DNA of 64,000 nt from assembly GCA_964036295.1 (NCBI GenBank), contig OZ038466.1, forward strand, positions 16,836,001 through 16,900,000, written 5' to 3'. The notes below the pieces were generated by a model. It saw nothing but the letters and a program-made list of their open reading frames with translations. It was not told the DNA's origin and ran no database searches. The translations under genes were made by a program, and so were the position numbers. Shown one piece after another: positions 36,331 to 47,700 of this stretch. Positions within the stretch are counted from its first letter, which is position 1; each line of letters begins with the position of its first letter. This DNA comes from Plumapathes pennacea (taxonomy: Eukaryota; Cnidaria; Anthozoa; Antipatharia; Myriopathidae).

Positions 36331-36890
36331 ATGAGTACAATAATAAAAATTAAAATAACTCCAGAAAACGTCTTCCTATCTCTTGAAATTTCTTTATGCG
36401 TATACGCTGATGCTCAATTTTGGAAAGCGTATTGACACAGCATGACTGACGGACTGACTAATGGAGTCTTGCCTGCAATAAGCTCGTGCTTCCCACTTTC
36501 AGTGGGACGCCGACCTTAACGCACAAAACAAAGACATGTAAAATTACAATAAAACGAGGAAGCCTGGGCACAAGATCGTCCTTATAGTGAGTGTTACATG
36601 ACAGATGCATTGAACAGCTTTTGGCCTTCATTTTGAAACAATTTGGAGTCGTTCGTTCACGGAGTTTTACGCTTGTATCTCGCTAAAATAGACGACGAGA
36701 GTAGAGACACAAATGCAGTGGACGTCCTCGAGAAGATACGGAATAAATCTGGAGATGAAAAGGAAAGTTCAGATGTCGAAGACTCATCGACTTCGAGCGT
36801 CTAAGCGCTCAGAAGGTAATATTTAGGAGATGTTGAGAGTCGTGAGGCCATTGAACTTAAGAATGAAGTTACCGGAACCGGCTCCGGTCC
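36331..36890. other. Intergenic, no gene seen
   Basis: AT-rich; may contain more of the eroded LINE upstream of its recognisable part. Confidence 0.4.
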
Positions 36891-37148
36891 CTAGTCAACC
36901 AAACATTAGTTTAGATGGACAACACATGGACAGGGTCACAAACAACAAACAGTGTTTAGATGTAGAGCTCGGTGAGACACGTACATGGAACGTACGTATT
37001 TCTTTTGCCCCTCAGAAGAGTTAAGCCACTTCTTTTCCAATACATTCTAATCTCTATGTATAATTCCTTAATTTTGCCACATTTCGACTACTGCAGTGCG
37101 GTCTGGGGACATTGTGGTAAAGGCCTCGCACTCAAAGTTTAGAAACTA
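36891..37148 (+). pseudogene. LINE reverse-transcriptase tail, left part
   Basis: PNISLDGQHMDRVTNNKQCL, then (after a deletion) YNSLILPHFDYCSAVWGHCG and KGLALKV*KL: the conserved thumb and C-terminal motif of non-LTR retrotransposon reverse transcriptases. Stops and a shift show decay. Continues at 38255 after an insertion. Confidence 0.7.
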
Positions 37149-38254
37149 GACTGGCCTTGCCAATGAGCTCGCGGCGTGAGTTGGGTCGAGACCAGAATAT
37201 AAAATGGAAATTAGGGGACAAGAGCAGAACTCCCAAAAGAGACTTCCAGTTTCTCACCATAAAAATATCACACAGTATAGAGAACTTGGCTTTTGACACC
37301 TTGCTCTTTTGACACCTTGCTCTTTTGACACCCTGCATCTTGAGAATGCGTGACATATCTTTTTATGCGCAATCGATTATGACAGTTTGACCTTGACTCT
37401 TATTTCTAATCAGAGGCCACGATTAATCCAGCCTTCGCTTCACTACTTATGTGTTTTCTTTTATTAACTCAATACGTTTTTTCTATCAGGCTTTCGAGTA
37501 TTCGTGCTCTGTAACAAACATAAAATTGAAAGCGAGGAATGTCACACGAGAGATGTTTACAATATTATTGCGCTTTTGTTTACAGTGTGTTCAGTCCATT
37601 TGTGACTGCAAACTCAATCTTCAGAATTATTTCGGTGTATTTTTCATTTCTGGTATTCAATGACCATTGCGAAACAAAGGCTACATGATCGAATGAAAGA
37701 AACACTTCAACAGGCAATGTACGATACGCAGAAGAATTTTATGAGGCAACAGATGTCATGTACAGAGTAAAGCATAAAGCGTCATTGTTTTATGGCTAAA
37801 GCTCACCGTAGCTTTGGTTTCTGTTTTCGCCCTGTTATCTTCCCAAAAGTATTTCGTGTCGCCACAGAAAGTTTCGTCGAGACTAAATATTTATCGGCGA
37901 CAGAGATATTTGCAATCCCCCAGCGGTATCCATCAAATAATTGTTTACGGCTATTCTCAAAGCTTCCGTGGTTAACGCGAATCAAAATCGTTCCCGAAAA
38001 TCCAGTTTATCCGTGCATATTCCACAGAGCCAAATGGTGTTGAGTTTGGATGGGATGCAGTTAACTTTTACACACAAGTAACGAGCAATTCACTATCCAC
38101 ATCTCGAGTTGTTTAGCGAAGTCAATTACGTCATCGCTTAGCACGTGATAATATGAACCAATCACCGTGTGCTGATTCTCGACCCACAAAAAGAAAAAAA
38201 AAAAGAAAAATTTCCGTCTTTAAGCTCGCTTGGGCCCCAGGCCCCCGCGAGCAA
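37149..38254. mobile_element. Insertion splitting the LINE
   Basis: Begins GACTGGCCTTGCCAATGAGC (inverted copy of the element end at 15035) and ends with repeat R1 at CCCGCGAGCAA. Removing it rejoins AAACTA with CAAAACAGAGCAGCC, restoring the LQNRAARI motif. CTA/TTA at the edges may be a 3-bp duplication. Confidence 0.65.
37699..38254 (+). repeat. Dispersed repeat R1, copy 2 (inside a LINE)
   Basis: Second copy of the repeat at 3573-4341, about 95% alike by eye. Forms the right part of an insertion that splits a LINE reverse-transcriptase tail. Confidence 0.75.
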
Positions 38255-38560
38255 TTACAAAACAGAGCAGCCCGCATACGGGCTCAGACTGCGATGTGAG
38301 ATCTTCACGAATTCTATCTGATCTCAGCTGGCAAAGCCTTAAGGGACAGACATTCAAACCAAATTAAATGCTTATACACAAGACAATGAACAACTTACTG
38401 TGAGTCACGGGATACATTTCTGAAAAATGCACCATGGCAAACACGATCCATCACCACAATTTAAGAGGCCAAACACGGAAGCCCTTAAAAAGAGAGGCTA
38501 AGCAAGCCACCTCATTAGCAGCTTTTAAAACACAGTTACACACAATAGTTTGGGCCATCT
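38255..38560 (+). pseudogene. LINE reverse-transcriptase tail, right part
   Basis: LQNRAARI, then in shifted frames SDCDVRSS, ILSDLSWQSL and RDRHSNQIKCLYTRQ, the standard C-terminal end of a non-LTR ORF2. Several stops and shifts. Confidence 0.7.
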
Positions 38561-39480
38561 CATAATATAGTCAAGGGTAATTTTTAGCTGTCTTTAATTT
38601 GTAGTTGTAAATTAATAGAGTAGTTAATGATTTTATACTAGCACGAATCCTTGGAAAAGCACTACAAGACCCCGTGGATAAATAGAGGCTTACTACTAAG
38701 CTACTAGAAACAAAGCTTCAGTTTATATTTTCCTCTTGTTTTCTTGTCATTAGAATCAGATGATTACTCACTACTGCTGAGAAATCTTTAGTACATCTTG
38801 AGGTAAGTTAAGCGTTAACTTATGCGTTTAGACGGATACCTCGGCTAAAACCCATATTAAATTCACACCAAACCAGCAACTTGTCGCAGTTGTTAAGATA
38901 TAAAATTAAAAAAAAAAATACAATCGAAGGAGAATGGGAAAGAAAGAAAGATCTTCAAGCTCAGTTGACATTTTCTTGTGTTTAAAGAAACATTTTCACC
39001 GTAGATGCATTGCGCGCCCAGTGCCGGACTGACGGCGGCCATTTTTCGTATCATACGAAAATGTTGGATTCTCATGTTTTTCTACGTTTTATCGCGAAAT
39101 AAATCAGTTCAAATTCAGAAAGTGTATAGAATACGGCAAGCAGCGACAGTCAGATTGATCAGTCATAACGTGGGCGCCTCAGGAAAGTTGAGCTACGAAC
39201 GGCTTTAACTGTATGAGCATCGAGACTTCGTATGATGCTCCAATTACTTATTATTACTTATTATTATTATTAATGTAAATATAAACATGAGCGCGCAAAG
39301 CATCTACGGTGAGAGGGTCTCTTTTACTATAATGCTAATTATTTGGGTAACCAAGCACTGAATGCGCAAGTGATGTTTGGATCATTAAGATAAATCTAGC
39401 TGTTGTCCAATAGTTTATGTCTAAAATATAGTAGATTTTCAGCCGTGATTCCGTTGACATCACAAGGGTAAACCACATCA
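38561..39480. other. Intergenic, AT-rich
   Basis: No gene seen. Palindromic ATTTTTCGTATCATACGAAA near 39042 and TTATTACTTATTATTATTAT near 39245. Confidence 0.5.
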
Positions 39481-41060
39481 GTTATTTACCTGATCTTATT
39501 TTAATTCAAATGTCGAAACAGGAAGTTTTTTGTTATTATTTCTTTTTTGTTGATTAAATGGAACATAAAGCCTTCCTGTGGGAGCCCACTCGTTTCCCAT
39601 GGTTCCCACCTGTTCCAACGAGATGTATTTTATTCTATTGTTCGAACGACCCACCACAATGGACTAGAGTGTGAGCATTTCATTTTCTATTGACGTCACA
39701 AGTGATCATGGCGGTTAAACGGGGCGTGGGAAATGGGGAATGAGAGCAGAGAAGCCAACATAGCGTGGGGTTAGGTTTATGGTTAGTTTTAGGGCTAGGT
39801 TTAGGTTAGGATTAGTCTTGAGGTTTAACCATAAACCTAGCCCTAAACTCTAAAAGTAACCTTACAACATTTCACTATATTGCCATTTTTCATCTCATTT
39901 CCCATTCCCTTTTAGTAACATCCGCGGTTAAACCGCACGACTGAGGTGTTTATCGCATCATGAATAATTATTTCAAGTGTTTAACGGGAAGTCTGTTTTG
40001 GTTTTGAAATCAGTGTTAAGAGAAATTAAATATAGCCTTCCTGTTGTTCCACCCAGTCTTTCTGACGTCAAGGAATGGCGTGTACACTTTTGCTGGCCGT
40101 CAAACTTACTTAATTTACAGTGGCGGCGAGGTTTTAATTTGTTTTGTACACTAGAAACAGAAGACACAATTTCACGGATCTCCGAACTCGAAGCAGCACA
40201 AATAAGTCTTTAATGGCCGTGATCGGTAAGAAGGCGAGACTCAATTACCGAAAAAATGTTCCCAGAGATGAAGGTGCTCGAGGATGCAATAAACACTGCA
40301 CAGAAGTAAAACTATCCAGTTGTCATCGATGGTTTTTGAAAACAAGTCACTCCACAGTGTATCCATGTCTCTGTTCCCGCATCCAGAAATGTTATACGTT
40401 TTCCCCATTCTCAATATTCCCAGAAAATATCGTTACACAGGCTACGCGACACTTTGACGGCCAGCCGATTCAAACGAACGGTTCGATTGATGGTGTTTAT
40501 AGCATTCCATATTTTCCATCGACGTCACAAGCGGATGACATATGGCGATTAAACCGACATCACTGCTTTTACCTGATCATATGATCATATAATTTACTTC
40601 AAATGCTCTGAATGCTTAACAGGTCAGAAACAAATAGCTTTCCCTTTGGAACGTCTTTCTTGTTGCAGCCGACTTCTCGTTGGAACGAATGACGCACTGT
40701 TTCATTCGACTGCTCCAACGCCCTCACCACTATAGACCAGGGTGTTTATAGCATGCCATTTTAGCGAAAGCGACGGAGCGTCTCCGATTCTATTTATATC
40801 ACAAGCGACCAGTGGTGGCTACACTGAAATGTTTGTCTGATCATGTTTTGATTTTTATTATTGAAACCAGGCAACGTTAAGAGAAAATATAACCTTCCTG
40901 TTGGCACTCTTGGGAAAGATCACGTACCGTTTTATTTGACTGCTCAAGTGACCGACCACCACAATGGACAAGTGCCTCAACAATCCATTTTATTGAAAGC
41001 GACGCAGCATTTTCAAGAAAGTGGTTTATGGTTCGCCCAATAGATTGTATCACAACACTT
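39481..41060 (+). repeat. Degenerate 0.4-0.5 kb repeat series
   Basis: Similar paragraphs recur: CTTCCTGTGGGAG/CTTCCTGTTGGCACTC, GACC..CACCACAATGGAC, and GACGTCACAAGTGATCATGG/GACGTCACAAGCGGATGACA then GGCGATTAAACC. Spacing is irregular and copies are eroded. No coding sense. Confidence 0.45.
39721..39924. mobile_element. Telomere-like foldback with 9-bp target duplication
   Basis: CGGTTAAAC flanks both sides (39712-39720 and 39925-39933). Inside, GGTTTATGGTTAG..TTAGGGCTAGG is mirrored by CCTAGCCCTAAA, and GGAAATGGGGAATGAGA by the right end. Confidence 0.75.
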
Positions 41061-41240
41061 TACTGTATACGTCTATTCTAACTGTTACTATTCCGATGCG
41101 ATGCATTGGGAACCCAGTAGAAAACATGATTAGGTACACAACGTCAATTGAGTATAACAATAAACAATTCGGCCTTGCGAAACAACAAGCAGAACATCCG
41201 TCTGTTTTTGCAGCGAAACAAAGAAACAGCTAGCTATTAA

Positions 41241-43083
41241 GGGACCGTTCATTTTTTATGAGGTGGGGGGGGGCTGGTGGGATTTGGGGGGGGGGGAACG
41301 CAAAAAAACATGGCCTCAAAGGGAGGGCCACACAAAAAAAATGGAGGTAAGGGGGGGGGGGCACGCGAAAACTTTGACAACTCATGAGGTATTACTATGA
41401 AAACAATACGTGGACAAGTACAACAGTATGGAAAGTTTACTAATATAGAGGCTCCATAGTCTTAAAAAAATGCAGGAAAACAGTGTTTCAGGGAATCTAG
41501 GTTTCAAAATTTTCTGGGGGATTATACCCCTAGACTCCCCTAGCAGCTCGCGCCTATGGCGCTCAAAATCCTCCCTGATCTGCCCCAGCTGCTTTATTCC
41601 ATTAATGAAACATTCAACTATTAGCTATTAAGGGCAATTAACTATATCAATGGCGGATTTAGGGGGCCTGAGGGGGCTGCGGCCCCTCCCCCCTTTTATC
41701 TGGGTCCGGGATTTTTTAGACAACGTACACCTGTACAGTGGTACATGAGTTTTTTGGGTTTTTTTTTCGGTTTTTTGTTGTTGTTTCTATCAATCAATTC
41801 AGAACCTTTGTTCAGTTTCATAACCAAATTATTGTAAAGAAAATTGAGAAATATAAGCAGCAATGTTGAATGACTTCTTTGTGAGAGCAACACTCTGACG
41901 CCCATCCAGCCTGGAATCCGGCCCAGGCGTAATTGTGTTGCAAAATCTGTCAGAAAAGAGCCTTAGAGCCAATGAGAGAAAATGGGTTTGTTGCTCAATG
42001 TAACCTGTATATCTATACTTTTCAAGTGTTATGCGTTTCGATGCGATGCTGAACTTACCGGCAGTACGTGAAAGATAAATTTCCTTTCAAAAGCTTAATA
42101 TTTGTGATCTATTCAATCCGCTTGTTGCACCTGCTTAATGGTCTAAAAATGCAGGAAATTGCTGTTTTAGGAGGTTTATATTTCAACATTTTCCGGGGGA
42201 GCATGCCTCCGGACCCCCCTAGCAGCTCGCGCCTAGCGGCACTCACCCTCCCCCCCCCCCCCTTTTCTCAGTTTCCTGGATATCGTAGGATTTATCATGC
42301 TTTCAGACATTGCAATCCCCGAATATTTGTTGCAGTCTCCCGAATTTTCATGCAATTCAAAAGTAAATAAAAATATGCAGCCTGAAACTTTCAAATTTCA
42401 TTAAAATTTCACTGAAAATGCTCTGAAAATGCAGAAAATGCAATTTCAGAAGACTACCTTTTTAAAAAAATTCCCCGGCCCCCGTAGGTGATCGAGCCTT
42501 GACGGCGCCCACAAAATCTCCCTATTTTTCTGCTCCAAGGGTTGAATGTCTGCACTTTATACATTTTTAAGACACAAAACGACCTATAATTTTTCTATGC
42601 ATATAACATTTACGAATAAGTGATAGGGATTATTCCACTTCCACCCTCGACCCTGTAGGTAAAGCTTGATGCTTGACATAAAGCTGGGATTTGCTGCTTT
42701 AATGTGAAGTGAGGCTCCAAAGGGATACATATTTTTCTTAGCAGGATGCATAATTTTCTATTGTCTTAGAGGGGGATGTACAAAAAAAGGTGTACTTTGT
42801 TAAATTTCCTCTTCCTCTCCTAGATTTTAATGAATGCAGCCTAAAAAGCGTCCTTTTCAGAACAGTCGTTAAATTCGCAAGGGAAGAGATACAGGAAACA
42901 CCTTATTTTAGCCCTTAATTCGAGTCAATCTGCAGCTGAGTTCTAAATAACGCTCAGTAAAGATCATGTAAAAAAATGTGGCCTGAGGAGGGGGGCCATG
43001 TGAAAAAAATGGCAGGCTTGAGGGGGGGCCATGCTCTTTCCCATTGGGACTTCCCCAAATCCCACCAGCCCCCCCTAAAACTA
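41241..43083. mobile_element. 1.8 kb TIR element with G-rich ends
   Basis: GGGGGCTGGTGGGATTTGGG near the left end is mirrored by CCAAATCCCACCAGCCCCCC at the right; GGGAGGGCCACAC and GGGGGGCCATG blocks lie inside both ends. The interior has three related units ending CCCTAGCAGCTCGCGCCTA or similar. No intact ORF. Confidence 0.6.
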
Positions 43084-43547
43084 ACGGTAATAACTAATAC
43101 CTATTATTACAGCAAAACAACGAATTCTACATGCTAGTGACTACATGCTGTGGTTGCGGGAATTTGTTAAAACTTCGTGGACAAGTGCCGAACCGTCAAA
43201 CAATCTCGTCATTGTTTCAAATATGAGAAGAGAATACTTCGCCGAGAGAGCGTTATGTTTACATTTCTCATTCGCCGGCACCGTGGGGCGTGTTGGCATG
43301 ATCCCACTTGGAATTGACTCAATTAAATATAGTCTCTTCACTCTAGTATTCTTCGTCAAGAGTTCAGTGTGTGTGATTGGAAAGCTGTTTTTTGATGCTG
43401 TTACTACACAGAAACCTCCGGAAATACCGGAAATACCGGAAATACCGGTGCACACGGGACAGATTGATACCAACTTGACGCAACATGACAACGGGCTTTT
43501 TTATTTGAGCAACAGGTTCAATAATCATCGTTAATATATGGGTATTA
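43084..43547. other. Intergenic
   Basis: Contains a CCGGAAATA x3 tandem (43420-43450) and a 129-codon ORF (43145-43534) without recognisable domain; not called a gene. Confidence 0.4.
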
Positions 43548-43982
43548 TGCATCGATCAATTCCAGCTGTTACCATCCCCCCCCCCCCCCCCCCCCCCCGG
43601 CCGACCCCCGGGGATTTGTAAAAAGGGCAAAAGAAACAGGAATCTGGCCGCGTTTACAATCGGTTGTCGAAGTGATGACTTGTCTTGGAGTTCAAACACT
43701 ATGCCGTGTCGGTTTTATGTCCATTTTGAGTTACAACTCTTCACTTTTAAATATATTTTTCGTTTCTGCAAATGCACTAGTCGGTGAAAGTGCGGACTGA
43801 TTTACACGAGCTCTCTTTTGGCGGCCATCTTGGATTTTTACGATCAAGCATTCCTCGCCCCCACCCCCACCCCCGGGGCAACACGTTCCTGTACAAATGC
43901 CCCGCCCCCCGGGACACAGGGCTTGACAAATCCCCGGGGTATGCCCGAGGGGGGGGAATGGTAACAGCTGGATCGATGCATT
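43548..43982. mobile_element. Foldback MITE with C/G homopolymer ends
   Basis: ATGCATCGATCAATTCCAGC then TGTTACCAT followed by C23 is mirrored by GGGGGGGGAATGGTAACAGC then TGGATCGATGCAT. 435 bp. Confidence 0.75.
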
Positions 43983-44594
43983 AGTTATTGCAGTTAATTT
44001 TAGTTAGGAATTCGTTGTTTCGCTGTAATAATCGGCATTTGTTATTACCGTTAATTTTAGTCAATAATTAGCTGTTTCGTTGTTTTGTTGTTTCGCTGTT
44101 TCGTGTTTTAGTAACACCTAACTTAAACACGGTCTTTAGACGACATATTTCAGAACTCTTGAGTACTTTTATGGATAGCGTGAGGCCAAGTTCGTGTAAA
44201 TTACCCAACAAAGCCTAGTTTTAGCCCACGTATATTAATAGTACCTTTTGTGACCAAACTACAGTGAAAATAGTAGCGAATGTTTCCGTATTATAGTGTA
44301 TCGGCATAAGTTTAATGTAGTCGTTAACTTAAATCAGTATTACGGCGTTAAGCTTACTATACATCAACCCCAGGTTTGTATATTCATATACGTTTTTATC
44401 TCTACTCCGGCAGAAATTAACATAGCGATTGCACAGTGATTAGCATCCATTGTCATCAAACGTTTTGCAAAACATCCAATCAGAAGCTGGCTGGAGGAGA
44501 TATATTTATGATCAGGTGTTGGTTTTCTATTCAAAACACTTGTGTCAAGACTTTGTGGAGCACCGCTCTTGTGATGACGACGTCGTGTGTAGAG
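43983..44594. other. Upstream region of gene 2 candidate exon 1
   Basis: AT-rich. GATATATTTATGATC at 44500-44514, about 85 bp before the candidate ATG, might serve as TATA element. Otherwise nothing recognised. Confidence 0.35.
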
Positions 44595-44708
44595 ATGGAG
44601 AGCGAATTAAGCAGTTTCACCGACAGGAAAATGTCACAACTTCCTGCATATGTTCCCGTACCTGACTCTGAACAGAGATTTTCTTTATTCCCATTCAAGG
44701 ACACCAAG
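44595..44708 (+). CDS. TRPA1: TRPA gene 2 candidate exon 1
   Basis: MESELSSFTDRKMSQLPAYV then FSLFPFKDTK (38 residues), ending AAG|GTTAGT in phase 0 as gene 1 exon 1 does. Only a faint resemblance to that exon. It lies 2.7 kb before exon 2 with Helitron debris between, so the link is inferred. Confidence 0.5.
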
Positions 44709-47700
44709 GTTAGTTGTCCACGGCTAAGTGTGGTATAACCCATTCCATACTGAAGTGAACATTTGCTATCAGTTGTGTCCAGAATCATTTACATTGTAAC
44801 TAGAAATACGATAATCACAGATACCCCTCGCTCTGCCATTGATTGGACTTTACTTTGGTACTGCTGAACAAGAGCAGCCTTTGTTTACCGAAATTTTGAC
44901 GCAATCTTTTCTTCGAAGTCAAATGCTACACGCAAAGCAAGGAGAAAAGAATGGTGTGTGTTATACTTTTGCGTTGAAAAAAAGAATCGATTGCGTGACG
45001 CCGTACGTATTTCTCACGGCGGCACGCCGAATTAATTCATGCAGTCTGCCGGGGACATATGGCGCGTTTTTCGTGTCAAAATTCAGACACGCAATCCTTC
45101 AGTTCAATCATTCAATCCTGTCGGCCGCCGTAGTACGGGAAGAAAGGAACACTGATTTTTAATTTTTAATTCATAGGCAGTACAATTGAATACGGCTTCC
45201 TGTACGATTTGTTTTTTACTCTGGACTGCGTGCACTGGACTCAGGCATGCATATTTATGAGCTCGAATTGTTTTGTGTGTGAACCCGCTCAAAACAGCAT
45301 GATTTCTCCGAGAAGCAAAGCAAAACTTGAACGGTTTACTTCGAATTATACACCGGCTTCAAATTTAGTCATACTTCCATGGGCTTGTAAACGGTTCTCG
45401 CTGCAATCACCGCGTGTCAGATTACAGCATTTGTTATAGTTTTAGATCTTGAAAAAATAAGACATCTGACTAAATCATTAAAGACTCCAAGTTCCAATTG
45501 ATCTGAGCGAATACGCTAGCCAAACTGGCGAAAGAAGCGTATTAAAACAAAACATCGAGGGAAAATGATCAGCATGCAGATTTATCCCCGAACGAAGTGA
45601 GGGAAATAATCACGACGCTAATGCATTAATTTGAAGACTCCAAGAGTGTCGCCATCTCGAAATTTAATGTTCGTGTGTGTGTGGGTGTGTGTGTGCGATG
45701 CGACCTTTTTAGGCTAGGTGCCTAAGGCAATGTCCTAATAAGACAATTACGTAATCACTGTCGATTATCGATTAGCGTCTCCGCCAGTGTTTTTAAGAAA
45801 GATTTGAACGAAGCAACAATTGAATTGCGTTCACGAAAATGAATTTGAAAACTAGAAAACTTGAAACAGAACGGTCTCGCGAAGCTCGTCTTCAAAAGAG
45901 AAGGGAACAGGCACGGGCAAGGCGAAATTGTGAAACGATCGAACAGCGCCAAATACGTCTAGAGAAAAAGACGACAAACATGTTATAACCGACAGCATCA
46001 TGAACGGAATCGTGCCGAAGAAACGCCTCCGCAAAGGTAAGATCGCTTGAAAGCAAATCGGGAGCTTCAGACGTCGTTTGTGTTAAACTCAGATACTTAT
46101 TTAGAAAGGACAAGCAACAAAGGTTAGTCAGTGGAAATCGAACAATCACCGTGACAAATATATTCTACCTGTATCTTGTAACTCGATCACTGCAAGAATG
46201 TATTAGAATCTGTATGTTGATCATTTTCCCTCGAAGTATTGTTTATACGCTTCTGTCGTCAGTTTCGGCTACCGTATTCGCTCAGAGCAATCGGAACTTG
46301 GAGTTTTGAAGGATTTAGTCAGATGTCTTATTTTTCTGTCAAAACTAAAACTGTAAAGCCTGGTCCTCACTAGCGCATAAGCATAAGCATAAGAATAAGA
46401 GAGCGAAGGAACAGATGTGTTTGATCCTTATGCTTATGCTTATGTCGCCACTGTCGCTCTCTTATTCTTATGCTTATGCTTGTGCTTATGTTTATGCGCT
46501 AGTGAGGACCAGGCTTAACAAATGCTGTAATCTGACATGCGGTGATTGCAGCGAGAATCGTTCACAAGCCCTTAGAAGTATCACTAGGTCTGAAGCCCGT
46601 GTATAATTTGAAGTAAACCGTTCAAGTTTTGCTTTGATTCTGGGAGAAATCATGCTGTTTGAGCGGGTTCACACAAAACAATTCGAGCTCGTTAAATATG
46701 CATGCCTGAGTCTGGAGCATACAGTCCAGAGTAAAAACAAATCGCACAGGAAACCTATTTAATTGTACTACCTATGAATTCAAAATAGAAAAATCAGCGT
46801 TCCTTTTTTCCCGTTCTACGACGGCCGACCAACTTCAAAATTTATAAATTGAGATGCATTACAGGGTCTAAGGTGATTAAATGCCAAAGGATACAGCCAT
46901 ATGGTAACGAAACGAAACAAAAATTCTTGAACGAACGAAAACAGACTGGCGAACATTAAATTTCGAGATGGCGACCCGCTTGGAGTCTCCAAATAAGGCG
47001 ATAGTACTGCATTAGCGTCGTCAATATTACCCTCGCTTACTCTCGGGGAAAATAGTAAACCATTGGGTTAAAGGCTAAAATGTAAGTTCAACTTGCCATT
47101 TACCTGTTCGTAAACGAACGGTACATCACCGTGATCGAATCTGAGCTTTGTGCCTTCGAGTCCATCTCCCGAGATATGATACTAATTGCTGTTTTATATC
47201 CCGGTTACCTGCGGAAAGTGTGACTTCCAGCAAATCACGACGTATCGCGAAAAAAACTATGTGCGGGAAAAGCTATCGTTGCACCACACATGCAGTTACA
47301 GTGTTTTTAAAATTAATGAAGAGTGCGGATTCACTGTTAATAGTGAAAGGCTCTCTCTCTCTTACGCTATTCTCTCTATTCTTTGCCATTATTTCAGAAA
47401 ACACAAAAGGCACAGAAACTTAACTTGGCAGCCTTTTCTGGAAACGAAGACGAAGTCATGAAGCTTGTCAGTGAAGATGTCGGTAAGTATGCCATTTCGA
47501 TTATAACACTGAAATATTTGTCTTCACAACGCTGAAGTTCAGTAACGAGCAGCAAAACACCGTAAACCGTGTCGAGACTAAATTTTATAAATGAAAGACG
47601 AACTTAAACAAAATTCTAATTTACTATCAAACAATTTGTCATCTTTTATCGTCTGATTCTTTCATTTGTAATCTTCTTAGTCTCTCTCCTGATTTATCTC

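Larger units (their letters stand above)
45585..46860 (+). mobile_element. Helitron copy B, nested and truncated
   Basis: Starts TCCCCGAACGAAGTGAGGG directly after an A inside copy E, in the opposite orientation. Similarity to copy A continues to about 46860, so the 3' terminus is missing. Contains a frameshifted Arg-rich ORF and a foldback element at 46357-46517. Confidence 0.65.

Noticed and set aside
43145-43534. 129-codon ORF with PEIPEIPEIP
   Set aside because: The repeat comes from a CCGGAAATA tandem and the rest has no recognisable domain or splice context.
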